A program made the translations under genes and the position numbers. 24,477 nt of DNA from Nitrospiraceae bacterium. GTDB lineage: Bacteria > Nitrospirota > UBA9217. The notes beneath the pieces were generated by a model. That model was not told where the DNA came from and ran no database searches. It was given only the letters and a program-made list of their open reading frames with translations. The stretch covers positions 660-25,136 of the forward strand of contig DMKB01000154.1 of assembly GCA_003454665.1 (NCBI GenBank), read 5' to 3'. This document shows positions 1 to 6,917 of the stretch, in pieces (the stretch's first letter is position 1; each line of letters starts with the position of its first letter).

Positions 1-987
1 GTTGATAAGCTCGTCTCTCACGGGCGAAGCCCGGAGACGCCGGTGGCCCTCATCCAGTGGGGCACCCGCACTGACCAGAATGTCGTTGCGGGCAGGCTCA
101 ATAACATTGTCGGGAAGGTAAAAGAGGCGCAGCTCGGTCCGCCTGCCATCATCGTTGTTGGAGATGTGGTCCAGTTGAGAAATAAGCTGAACTGGTTCGA
201 ATCCAAACCGCTCTTCGGCAAGCGCGTCGTGGTAACGCGATCACGAGACCAGGCGAGCGTATTCTCGGAGATGCTGATCGACAAGGGTGCGAAGCCCATA
301 GAGTTTCCGTCCATTCATGTCATACCCCCGAAGAGCTGGGCTGAGCTTGATAGAGCGATCAACACACTCGAGTCGTACGACTGGATCATATTCACGAGTG
401 CAAACGCAATACGCTTTTTCATGGAACGGCTCCGGAGCCTCGGCCGGGATGTTCGTCAGCTCAAGGGCGTCAACATCTGCGCAGTGGGACCGAGGACGGC
501 CGAGGCCCTTGATCACTTCAGCCTCCGGGCGGACCTGATCCCCGAGGAATTCAAGGCCGAAGGCGTTCTGTCCGCCCTCGGCGGCGCGGACGTGAAGGGC
601 CGCAGGTTTCTCATTCCGCGGGCAAAGGTGGCCCGTGAAATAATCCCTGAGAAGCTCAGAGAACTCGGCGCCGAGGTGACGGTTGCAACGGCGTATGAAA
701 ACGTAAAACCCGCCGGCGATGTCGACCGGGTAAAGCGCCTGTTCGAAGAAAAAAAGATCGCCGCCCTTACCTTTACGAGCTCGTCGACGGTCCATAATTT
801 TGTTGAAATGATCGGTAAAAAAGAGTATAAATCGCTCATCGACGGTGTTGTTGTCGCCTGCATCGGGCCGGTGACGGCAAAAACAGCCGGGCAGTTCGGC
901 ATGAACGTCGATATCATGCCAAAAGAATACACGATACCGGCCCTTGTCGATGGGATGGTAGAATATTACAAAAAGTCACAACCCTGA
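1..987 (+). CDS. hemD: Uroporphyrinogen-III C-methyltransferase / uroporphyrinogen-III synthase fusion (3' part)
   Basis: The reading frame is open from the first base, so the gene starts upstream; an internal GTG at 43 is not its start. The first ~65 visible residues match the end of SUMT (CobA/SirA) methyltransferases: a GT-R-TDQ segment, then a PAIIVVGDVV stretch and the typical exit WFESKPLFGKRVVVTR. From there (visible residue ~70 on) the protein is a HemD domain, with FTSANAIRFF, a CAVGPRTAEAL segment, LTFTSSSTV near the middle and CIGPVTAKTA close to the end. HemD closes hydroxymethylbilane to uroporphyrinogen III; SUMT methylates that product towards siroheme and cobalamin. Such fusions are common in Deltaproteobacteria, Nitrospirota and clostridia. 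The TGA lies 9 bases before the next start, so the two genes are probably co-transcribed. Hundreds of bases downstream is hemB of the same pathway. Confidence 0.95.
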   Translation, partial: VDKLVSHGRSPETPVALIQWGTRTDQNVVAGRLNNIVGKVKEAQLGPPAIIVVGDVVQLRNKLNWFESKPLFGKRVVVTRSRDQASVFSEMLIDKGAKPIEFPSIHVIPPKSWAELDRAINTLESYDWIIFTSANAIRFFMERLRSLGRDVRQLKGVNICAVGPRTAEALDHFSLRADLIPEEFKAEGVLSALGGADVKGRRFLIPRAKVAREIIPEKLRELGAEVTVATAYENVKPAGDVDRVKRLFEEKKIAALTFTSSSTVHNFVEMIGKKEYKSLIDGVVVACIGPVTAKTAGQFGMNVDIMPKEYTIPALVDGMVEYYKKSQP

Positions 988-996
988 GGAGAAACC

Positions 997-1374
997 ATGA
1001 TTACCATATCGGATGAGGCAGCCGAAAAAATTAAAGCGATTCTCAAGGTGGAAGGCCTACCCAATCACGGATTGCGGGTGGTCGCGGGCAGCGGAGGCGG
1101 ATGCTGCGGCTCGCAGTATGAGATTATGCTCGATGAAAAAGCCGGTGACGGCGATACCGTAGTCGAAAAGAACGGGTCAAAGCTGTTTGTGGACAAGGAA
1201 ACGGCCAAGGCCCTTGACGGCGCTGAACTGGGATTTATCAGCAACGAGAAGGGTGAGGGATTTGCCCTGAGCTTTCCGAACGGCGCACCCGGCGGAGGAA
1301 GCTGCGGCTGCGGTACGGAACCGGAATCGGGTCACGGCGATGGCTGCGGGTCCGGCGGCTGCGGCTGCGGTTAA
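997..1374 (+). CDS. HesB/IscA-like A-type iron-sulfur protein with Cys-rich tail
   Basis: A 125-residue protein whose ATG follows a GAGGAG ribosome site overlapping the end of the preceding gene. Residues 1-95 have the HesB/IscA fold pattern: ISDEAAEKIKAIL at the N terminus, a GLRVVAGSGGGCCGSQYEI segment carrying the first conserved cysteine (Cys36 or Cys37), and a GFALSFPN strand. In ordinary IscA proteins a C-G-C pair lies in a short loop before the last strand. Here that pair is missing, and the cysteines sit in a Gly/Cys-rich tail (Cys103, 105, 117, 122, 124). A Cys at the SG-C-G position is notable because a HesB-like family with selenocysteine there is known in anaerobes; this copy has no in-frame TGA. 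Likely role is binding or delivery of an Fe-S cluster; the client is unknown. Its place between hemD and hemB suggests a link to tetrapyrrole or heme-protein assembly (inference). Confidence 0.85.
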   Translation: MITISDEAAEKIKAILKVEGLPNHGLRVVAGSGGGCCGSQYEIMLDEKAGDGDTVVEKNGSKLFVDKETAKALDGAELGFISNEKGEGFALSFPNGAPGGGSCGCGTEPESGHGDGCGSGGCGCG

Positions 1375-1393
1375 TCCCCGCACGTTGGTCCAC

Positions 1394-1540
1394 GAAGGCA
1401 CGATGAAGTTAAGCACCAAATCTCAAGCACCAAATGACAAATAATATCGAATCAGCAATATTTAAATGACCGAAACGTTTGAAATTAAGTACTTGAGATT
1501 TGTGATTTGGAACTTGAAATTTATCATACTTCGTGCCTTC
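1394..1540. repeat. 147-bp inverted-repeat-bounded element with heptamer arms
   Basis: The ends are perfect 10-bp inverted repeats: GAAGGCACGA at 1394-1403 and its complement at 1531-1540. Inside, the left arm reads in 7-base units (AAGCACC, AAATCTC, AAGCACC, AAATGAC, AAATAAT from 1411). The right arm (about 1479-1526) has related heptamers on the other strand (TCAAGTT, CCAAATC, ACAAATC, TCAAGTA). The whole could fold as a long imperfect hairpin. There is no transposase. It is best described as a MITE-like or short tandem heptamer repeat element. Confidence 0.75.
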
Positions 1541-1585
1541 CCCGGCTAAAAATTAAGGAACCGGGGCGGGCAAGTCTTCGTGGCT

Positions 1586-1644
1586 GATTTTACTCCGGCC
1601 GGCCCCTTCTTTACCCCGCCATGGCGGGGTTGTCCGGGTCAGGC
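1586..1644 (+). repeat. Dispersed palindromic repeat, copy 1
   Basis: A ~59-bp sequence centred on the perfect 16-bp palindrome CCCCGCCATGGCGGGG (1614-1629). A second copy lies at 6745-6804 on the opposite strand. The two share an identical core of more than 20 bases and differ at roughly eight scattered positions plus one indel. This copy lies 35 bases upstream of the hemB start. Confidence 0.8.
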
Positions 1645-1678
1645 TGTAACGACATGCCGGCTTTCCATAGGAGAATTC

Positions 1679-2653
1679 ATGCGCTATCCTGCTTACCGCC
1701 CGAGAAGAATGCGGGCAAATGAACTCGTCCGCCGTATGATCAGGGAAACGACGCTGTCTCCCGATGACTTCGTGTACCCTCTCTTTGTGACTCACGGGAA
1801 AGGAGTAAAGAAGGAAATCGGGGCGATGCCTGGAAACTATCAACAGTCTATCGATACTATCGTGAAGGACTGCAGCGAGATCGCGGGCCTCGGAATTCCT
1901 GCTGTGCTCCTCTTCGGAATCCCGGAACACAAGGATGAGATCGGGAGTGAAGCGTACGCTGACGACGGGATTGTGCAGCGCGCCGTCCGTGCCATCAAGG
2001 ATAAGACGCCGGGTCTTTTGGTCATTACCGATGTCTGTCTCTGCGAATATACGAGCCACGGACACTGCGGCGTTATCAAACATGGTGCGGTCCAGAACGA
2101 CGAAACGCTTGAACTGCTGGCCAAAGAGGCGGTTTCGCACGCAAAAGCCGGCGCCGACATGGTGGCTCCCTCGGACATGATGGACGGCCGCGTAACGGCG
2201 ATCCGCAATGCCCTCGATGGTGAGGGATTTCATGATGTTCCGATCATGTCCTACGCCGCAAAGTATGCTTCCAGTTTCTACGGACCCTTCCGGGAGGCGG
2301 CTGAATCAACACCCCAATTCGGCGACCGGAGATCATATCAGATGGACCCGCCGAACAGTCGTGAGGCGCTCCGCGAAGTAGCCCTTGATATTGAAGAAGG
2401 CGCCGACATCGTCATGGTGAAGCCGGCACTGCCCTACCTGGACATCATCTATCGGATAAAAGAGAAGTTTTCCCTGCCCGTTGCAGCGTATAACGTAAGC
2501 GGTGAATTTTCGATGATCAAGGCCGCGTCGCAGCTCGGCTGGTTGGACGGCGAGCGGGCAATGATGGAGTCCCTCGTCTCGATAAAGCGCGCCGGCGCCG
2601 ACGTGATCCTGACTTACTTCGCAAAGGATGCCGCGCGATTATTGCAGTCATGA
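1679..2653 (+). CDS. hemB: Delta-aminolevulinic acid dehydratase (porphobilinogen synthase)
   Basis: HemB condenses two 5-aminolevulinates into porphobilinogen, the second common step of tetrapyrrole synthesis, in the cytoplasm. The ATG at 1679 follows an AGGAGA ribosome site at the right distance and gives 324 residues, the usual family length. The N terminus begins [14 protein letters not shown], as in bacterial HemB. The metal motif [14 protein letters not shown] holds Cys120, Cys122 and Cys130, so this is a zinc-dependent enzyme rather than the Asp-rich magnesium type. The two active-site lysines are Lys195 ([15 protein letters not shown]) and Lys248 ([11 protein letters not shown], Schiff base). 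It lies downstream of the SUMT/HemD fusion in the same direction but after a 300-base repeat-filled gap, so it may have its own promoter. Confidence 0.97.
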   Translation: MRYPAYRPRRMRANELVRRMIRETTLSPDDFVYPLFVTHGKGVKKEIGAMPGNYQQSIDTIVKDCSEIAGLGIPAVLLFGIPEHKDEIGSEAYADDGIVQRAVRAIKDKTPGLLVITDVCLCEYTSHGHCGVIKHGAVQNDETLELLAKEAVSHAKAGADMVAPSDMMDGRVTAIRNALDGEGFHDVPIMSYAAKYASSFYGPFREAAESTPQFGDRRSYQMDPPNSREALREVALDIEEGADIVMVKPALPYLDIIYRIKEKFSLPVAAYNVSGEFSMIKAASQLGWLDGERAMMESLVSIKRAGADVILTYFAKDAARLLQS

Positions 2654-2857
2654 GTTCTTTTTTATGGAACGAACATGCATGAAGATTCACCGGTACTGCG
2701 TGACCGTGTCGGATCATGTTTAACGCATACGTGGACTGTCGAAGGAAAATAGCGTTCAGTCATCGCAACGGTCTGTATCTGTCGTCGTAGCAGAGTTTCG
2801 AAATCCGGCACCGAGACCACGCGGTCGGGAGGGGACGCAATTTTGCCGCAAAGGATG

Positions 2858-2887
2858 TTGACAGGTGCCGTACCTCTGTGATATAAG
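2858..2887 (+). promoter_or_regulatory. Sigma-70-type promoter for the multiheme cytochrome
   Basis: A consensus TTGACA at 2858-2863 is followed after 18 bases by TATAAG (2882-2887); with 17-base spacing the hexamer is ATATAA. It lies about 55 bases upstream of the cytochrome ATG and nothing else is encoded between. Confidence 0.7.
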
Positions 2888-2932
2888 ACGGGGGCTTGGT
2901 TAAAACGATGTTTTCAGCGGGAGGAATATAAA

Positions 2933-2941
2933 GGGGGGGGG
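2933..2941 (+). promoter_or_regulatory. G9 homopolymer in the translation initiation region
   Basis: Nine consecutive Gs directly precede the ATG at 2942. The purine-rich GGGAGGA ribosome-site candidate lies upstream at 2919-2925, about 16 bases from the ATG, which is longer than usual. A change in tract length would move that site relative to the start codon. Confidence 0.6.
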
Positions 2942-3967
2942 ATGAAGTATATCGATTGGGTAAAGGAGAAAGTCTGCAGTCCCATTCACGCACTATGGGC
3001 AAAACTCAGGGGGCCGCTTACTCTCAAGGGAAAGCTGATTATTCTGTCGCTGCTCTTCGTCGTGGTTTTCGGCGGCGGATTCGTGTCGTACAAGTTTTAT
3101 GATTTCACCCAGAACAACCCGAAGTTCTGCGTGGGCTGTCACTTGATGCAGCCTGCGTACGACACGTGGGAGACAAGCGAGCACAAGAGCCTAACCTGTC
3201 ACGATTGTCATCACTTAACGATACCGGAACAGAACCAGCTGCTTATCAGTTTTGTCCTTCACCGGCCGGAGTCGGTTCCCGAGCGGCATGGAAAGGTAAT
3301 CGTCAACTCAAAGTACTGCAATGAATGCCATACAGAGGGAGACGCGAAGAGGATCAACACATCCATGTTCCACGCGCGGCACGTATATATGGAGCAGATC
3401 GAATGTACCATGTGTCACGGTGAGGTTGGCCAGGACAAAGAAGGCCTTCACAGCTTTTTGCCGACGGAAAAGTTTTGTTTGAAATGTCACGGTGGCAAGG
3501 TAGTTCACGGCGAAGGGATGGGAGGTCTCGCATGCCTCAACTGTCATACGGACAGAACGCATGATATGAAGCCCGGAAGGAGAAAGTGCCTCTACTGTCA
3601 CAGTGCGGACCCGACGATCCGTAAAGAGCTTGAAGCAGACGGCACGATGGATGTCCGGTTCTTTAAACCGAATCCTGCCCTCGTCAAAAAGGCGACGAAG
3701 ATTGCCTATACGAAAACATCGCCCATGCAGCTTTACTGCTACGAGTGTCACAAACCGCATATTCCGGGGAAGGAAAAGCCGAAGATCGCAGACTGTCTGA
3801 AGTGCCACGGGGTCGTGCGCAATGTGGGCAAGCACAAACTCCATTTAAATATGGGCATGCAGTGCAAGGACTGCCACAAGCCGCATCTGTGGACCGTAAC
3901 GACCGCTTCGGCAAAGAAACAGTGCACCCAGTGCCATGCATACAAGAGTCCGAAATCTTTTCTGTAG
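2942..3967 (+). CDS. Membrane-anchored undecaheme c-type cytochrome, NapC/NirT-like
   Basis: A 341-residue protein with 11 CXXCH heme sites starting at residues 63, 86, 126, 155, 179, 198, 216, 266, 285, 308 and 328. The N terminus is a short basic cytoplasmic stretch followed by one hydrophobic segment (about 31-50) that serves as uncleaved signal anchor. The first heme region (CVGCHLMQPAYDTWETS) matches the quinol-oxidising NapC/NirT/NrfH family, whose members have four or five hemes; the remaining hemes form a C-terminal extension. A plausible job is to take electrons from the quinol pool and pass them to periplasmic carriers such as the triheme cytochrome encoded next. The terminal acceptor (metal, nitrite, sulfur compound or extracellular) cannot be read from the sequence. 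It has its own promoter and a G9 tract before the ATG. Confidence 0.92.
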   Translation: MKYIDWVKEKVCSPIHALWAKLRGPLTLKGKLIILSLLFVVVFGGGFVSYKFYDFTQNNPKFCVGCHLMQPAYDTWETSEHKSLTCHDCHHLTIPEQNQLLISFVLHRPESVPERHGKVIVNSKYCNECHTEGDAKRINTSMFHARHVYMEQIECTMCHGEVGQDKEGLHSFLPTEKFCLKCHGGKVVHGEGMGGLACLNCHTDRTHDMKPGRRKCLYCHSADPTIRKELEADGTMDVRFFKPNPALVKKATKIAYTKTSPMQLYCYECHKPHIPGKEKPKIADCLKCHGVVRNVGKHKLHLNMGMQCKDCHKPHLWTVTTASAKKQCTQCHAYKSPKSFL

Positions 3968-4075
3968 GAGCGATTGTCGGAAGACGATCGTGTCGTTGTG
4001 ATACGGTGTGTTGGGCAGTATAGCGTATTTCAGAGAGTACTACTTTTAGCGCTTTGATGAAAGGAGGTGACGTAC

Positions 4076-4390
4076 ATGAAGAAGATTCTTGTTTTGATGA
4101 TTGTCGCTGCAGTAGCAATTGCCATGGCAGTCCCGGCATTTGCGGTCATGCCCGGGAAGACCGCCGAATATGCCGGCGGTGGCGCAGGCAAAGTGGTCTT
4201 CGACGGCAAGACCCACAAAGATGCAGGCAACAAGTGTGACAGCTGCCATCCGGCCCTGTTCAAGATGAAGAAGGGTGGGGCTAAGCTGACCATGAAAGAC
4301 ATGAATGCAGGCAAAAACTGCGGTTCATGCCACAATGGGACCAAGGCGTTCAGCACGAAGGCAAATTGCAAGAAGTGCCACAAGAAGTAA
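4076..4390 (+). CDS. Periplasmic triheme cytochrome, c7-type
   Basis: The ATG at 4076 follows a textbook AAGGAGGTGA; an upstream GTG in the same frame lies inside that site and is rejected. The 104-residue product has a Sec signal peptide (MKKILVLMIVAAVAIAMA, predicted cleavage after AFA, residue 23) and three heme motifs: CDSCH at 54, CGSCH at 82 and CKKCH at 98. The segment between them (PALFKMKKGG, LTMKDMNAGK) and the early KTHKDAG match the c(7)-type triheme domain found in Geobacter-like bacteria and Nitrospirota. It would be a small soluble periplasmic electron shuttle, probably partner of the 11-heme cytochrome 108 bases upstream. A bidirectional terminator follows it. Confidence 0.92.
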   Translation: MKKILVLMIVAAVAIAMAVPAFAVMPGKTAEYAGGGAGKVVFDGKTHKDAGNKCDSCHPALFKMKKGGAKLTMKDMNAGKNCGSCHNGTKAFSTKANCKKCHKK

Positions 4391-4410
4391 GATGCTCTTA
4401 TTGTGCAGGT

Positions 4411-4447
4411 AAAAAACCCTCACGGATCGTTCCGTGAGGGTTTTTTT
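4411..4447. terminator. Bidirectional intrinsic terminator between the cytochrome gene and selC
   Basis: A 10-bp perfect stem, CCCTCACGGA (4417-4426) and TCCGTGAGGG (4431-4440), with loop TCGT, followed by seven Ts (4441-4447) and preceded by six As (4411-4416). The symmetric A and T tracts let it end transcription of the cytochrome gene from the left and of tRNA-Sec from the right, whose 3' end is only 3 bases away. Confidence 0.93.
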
Positions 4448-4450
4448 GTC

Positions 4451-4549
4451 TGGCGGGAGAGCATGGGAATCGAACCCACCTTCACCAGCACGAGCTGAGG
4501 AACAACGGATTTGAAGTCCGGGACGGGCACCAGCTCCGTAACCTCTCCC
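4451..4549 (-). tRNA. selC: tRNA-Sec (anticodon TCA)
   Basis: Read on the minus strand this is a 99-base tRNA starting GGGAGAGG and ending GCTCTCCCGCCA, with the CCA encoded. The anticodon loop CTTCAAA carries TCA (complement of 4512-4514), flanked by CGGA and TCCG. Selenocysteine tRNA hallmarks are present. The D stem can form six pairs (ACGG plus GC against GCCCGT, with one bulged A) around a TGGT loop. The variable arm is very long, with TTCCTCAGC pairing to GCTGGTGAA around TCGT. The T arm reads TGGG-TTCGATT-CCCA. Seven acceptor pairs are perfect; position 8 is a G-G mismatch. SelA charges this tRNA with selenium and SelB delivers it at UGA; both genes lie upstream on the same strand. Confidence 0.96.
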
Positions 4550-4645
4550 TTTTGTATGCTGCAGCAGGACCGTCTGCGATGTATTGATCAACCGAGGAAT
4601 ACACCATTCCTGCCTTACTGCCGTGATTTCCTGATTCGATGATCT

Positions 4646-4674
4646 ATTATACGAATGCACGCCTCAAATCGCAA
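4646..4674 (-). promoter_or_regulatory. Promoter of selC
   Basis: On the minus strand, TTGCGA (4669-4674) and a perfect TATAAT (4646-4651) are 17 bases apart. The tRNA 5' end is about 97 bases downstream of the -10 element, implying a leader that is processed off. The promoter starts just beyond the stop codon of the upstream antiporter gene (4681). Confidence 0.75.
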
Positions 4675-4680
4675 GAAATT

Positions 4681-6663
4681 TTATTCTGAGCGACGGCCGA
4701 GGAGTGTTATGGCTTCATCGAGGGTGCTGTGCGCTCCCAGCAGAACGAGAATATCGTCCGACTGGAGTCTGAAGTCCGGCCCCGGATTTGTTGAGGCCTC
4801 TCCGTTTCGAGCAACGGCGATGACTGTTGCACCCGTGGTATTCCGGAGATCCAGCTCCTTCAAGGTTTTGTCGACTGCTGAAGAGTCGGGTTGGATCTGC
4901 ACATTTTCGACGGTGGCATTGGCAAAAAGCGCTGCGATGCGGTCGATATTTTCCTGGGCGAGAGACGTCCCGCGGAGCATCTTGTATCCTTCGAACCGCA
5001 CCAGGTTGATCTGGTTGGCAATGATATTGTTCGGAATGTGATACTGGTGCAGGACCCGTGAAAATATCTCGATCGAGGTCTCGAATTCTTCCGGAATGAC
5101 CTGATCTGCGCCGAGCTTGTAGAGCTCGTCCACCTCAAGGGCATATCGGGTGCGTACCAGGATATAAATGCTGTGGTTGAGCTGGCGTGCCAGACGGACT
5201 GCGATTCTTGTCGCGGTAAAGTCAGATATGGCGAAGACAATCATTTTGGCACAGTCGACGCCGGCCCTGACGAGTACGTCGATCCGCGTGATGTCACCGT
5301 AAAGAATAGACTCGCCCTCTCTTCGGGCCTTGCGGATCGTGTCCGCATTCACCTCGAGCGTCACGTAAGGGATGTTCGTCGCCTTGAGTGTCCTGGCAAG
5401 ATTTTTGCCGTTCAAACCGAACCCCGCAATGATGGTGTGCCCGGTGAGTGAGCAGGTCTCTCCTTCTTCTTCCGGTGTTGGAGAGCCGATAGGGAGCTTG
5501 CTTACGAGCCACGGACTGAGCTGGATAATAAAGGGCGTCGCAAGCATGGAGAGTATGGAGGTATTAATGAACATCTGGAAAACGTCGCCGCTGATGAGCC
5601 CATGGGTCTCGCCCTGCTTCGACAGGAGGAACGAAAATTCCCCGATCTGTGCCAATCCCACGCCGGCGAGAAGGGAGCTGCGTATCGGGTAACGGAGTCC
5701 TGTTGCCGTTGCAATAACAACAATTGCCTTGATGGAGACGAGAACGATTGTCGTGATGAGAAGAATATGCCAATGCTCCATGAAGTACCGCATATGGAGA
5801 AGCATACCGATAGAGATGAAAAAAATGCTCGAGAAATAATCTCGGAACGGCATGATGTCGGCTACGATGTGGTGACTGTACTCTGACTCGGAGATGATGA
5901 GCCCGGCGAGAAACGCACCGAGGGCCAGCGAAAGTCCGAGGCGATAAGTGATCCATGCCGTACCAAGACAGAGAAGCACAACGAGAAGAAAGAACATCTC
6001 GCGGTTTTTGAGACGGATCACCTGATGGAGGAGGAAAGGGACGATTTTTCTCGCAGCGAGAAATACGATCACAATCCCCAAAATCGCGCTCCCCAGGGTT
6101 TTCAGGATCGAGAGCAATGACACCGTGCCGGCAGTGGTTGCCTGCCCGAGAACGGGAAGGAGGAGCATCATGGGAACGACGGCAATGTCCTGGAACAGAA
6201 GAATGCCGGTGGCCAGCCTTCCATGGGCTGAGTCGAGTTCGCCGCGGTCGGAGTACATCTTGAGCACGATTGCCGTGCTGCTGAGCGATGCGAGAAATCC
6301 GAAAAAAATGGCCTGTGCCAGAGAGTACTGCAGCAGAACGGCGATACCCACGACAGCCGCAATAGTCAGGAGCACCTGTGAGCTGCCGCCGATAAGAAGC
6401 TGCCGGCCTGATCGCAAAATATCAGCAACGGAAAATTCGAGGCCGACGGCAAACAGGAGCAGGACGACGCCGAGCTCAGCGAGGCGCTCGACGACCACGG
6501 TTTCCGTGATGATCGCCGCCCCATGCGGCCCGATCAGTACACCGGTGATCAGAAATCCTACGATTGCCGGCAGTCGAACCCGGTGGAAGGCATAGGTAAT
6601 GGGGAGCGATACCGCTAGCAGGATGATAAGGTCCCGGAATATGGAAACGTCGTGCTCTGCCAT
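4681..6663 (-). CDS. Monovalent cation:proton antiporter, CPA2/KefB type with RCK domains
   Basis: A 660-residue inner-membrane protein. Residues 1-390 are a CPA2 Na+/H+ exchanger domain of about a dozen membrane segments, with LPAIVGFLITGVLIGP near the start, the LFAVGLEFS signature (70-78) and the LLFQDIAVVP motif (155-164) holding the ion-coupling Asp159. Residues ~408-525 are an RCK/TrkA-N nucleotide-binding domain with GFGLNG (414-419) and an acidic residue (Glu437) at the end of the second strand. Residues ~575-655 are a TrkA-C domain ending in DDILVLLG. This is the layout of KefB/KefC-like and Ybal-like potassium-efflux proteins, which answer electrophile or redox stress. It sits between selB and selC on the same strand; a functional tie to selenium is not known and may be accidental. 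Confidence 0.93.
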   Translation of the reverse strand: MAEHDVSIFRDLIILLAVSLPITYAFHRVRLPAIVGFLITGVLIGPHGAAIITETVVVERLAELGVVLLLFAVGLEFSVADILRSGRQLLIGGSSQVLLTIAAVVGIAVLLQYSLAQAIFFGFLASLSSTAIVLKMYSDRGELDSAHGRLATGILLFQDIAVVPMMLLLPVLGQATTAGTVSLLSILKTLGSAILGIVIVFLAARKIVPFLLHQVIRLKNREMFFLLVVLLCLGTAWITYRLGLSLALGAFLAGLIISESEYSHHIVADIMPFRDYFSSIFFISIGMLLHMRYFMEHWHILLITTIVLVSIKAIVVIATATGLRYPIRSSLLAGVGLAQIGEFSFLLSKQGETHGLISGDVFQMFINTSILSMLATPFIIQLSPWLVSKLPIGSPTPEEEGETCSLTGHTIIAGFGLNGKNLARTLKATNIPYVTLEVNADTIRKARREGESILYGDITRIDVLVRAGVDCAKMIVFAISDFTATRIAVRLARQLNHSIYILVRTRYALEVDELYKLGADQVIPEEFETSIEIFSRVLHQYHIPNNIIANQINLVRFEGYKMLRGTSLAQENIDRIAALFANATVENVQIQPDSSAVDKTLKELDLRNTTGATVIAVARNGEASTNPGPDFRLQSDDILVLLGAHSTLDEAITLLGRRSE

Positions 6664-6744
6664 AAGTTAGTTATCCACGTATGAATCTCGTTGATTGGCG
6701 TCCAAGCGATGACGGCCGCGAGAGGACGCCGCATGAACTGCATG

Positions 6745-6804
6745 GCCTAACCAGGACAACCCCGCCATGGCGGGGTGAAGACGGGGCAGGCCGGAAAGCA
6801 AATC
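6745..6804 (-). repeat. Dispersed palindromic repeat, copy 2
   Basis: The reverse-strand counterpart of the repeat at 1586-1644, with the 16-bp palindrome CCCCGCCATGGCGGGG at 6760-6775. Next to it, a further inverted repeat (TCCCGCG ... CGCGGGA, about 6812-6840) can form a 7-bp hairpin. Both lie in the 254-base spacer between selB and the antiporter gene. A 64-codon open frame across this spacer is read through the repeat and is not considered a gene. Confidence 0.8.
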
Positions 6805-6917
6805 TTTTTTGATCCCGCGACCGTATCGCCTACGCGGGACTTTCGGTTCTTTTCTTGCCATTTTGACAAGAGTTTCATTCGTAACAGACGAAACTCTTCA
6901 TCGTTGCATCATAATGA

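Larger units (their letters stand above)
1375..1678. other. Intergenic region between the HesB-like gene and hemB, made largely of repeats
   Basis: No convincing gene is present. Bases 1394-1540 form a repeat element bounded by 10-bp inverted repeats, and 1586-1644 is one copy of a dispersed palindromic repeat; both are listed separately. A reading frame in phase with hemB extends upstream into the second repeat from a GTG at 1580, but it reads through repeat sequence and has no ribosome site, so it is not taken as coding. Confidence 0.7.

Noticed and set aside
1394..1540. CRISPR array
   Set aside because: The repeats are 7 bases long, contiguous and in inverted arms, without unique spacers; no cas genes are present.
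1580..1678. In-frame upstream extension of hemB from GTG 1580
   Set aside because: It reads through the dispersed repeat, has no ribosome site, and HemB proteins begin near the ATG at 1679, which has a good AGGAGA.
6667..6861. 64-codon minus-strand frame in the selB-antiporter spacer
   Set aside because: Half of it is the dispersed palindromic repeat and no ribosome site precedes the ATG.
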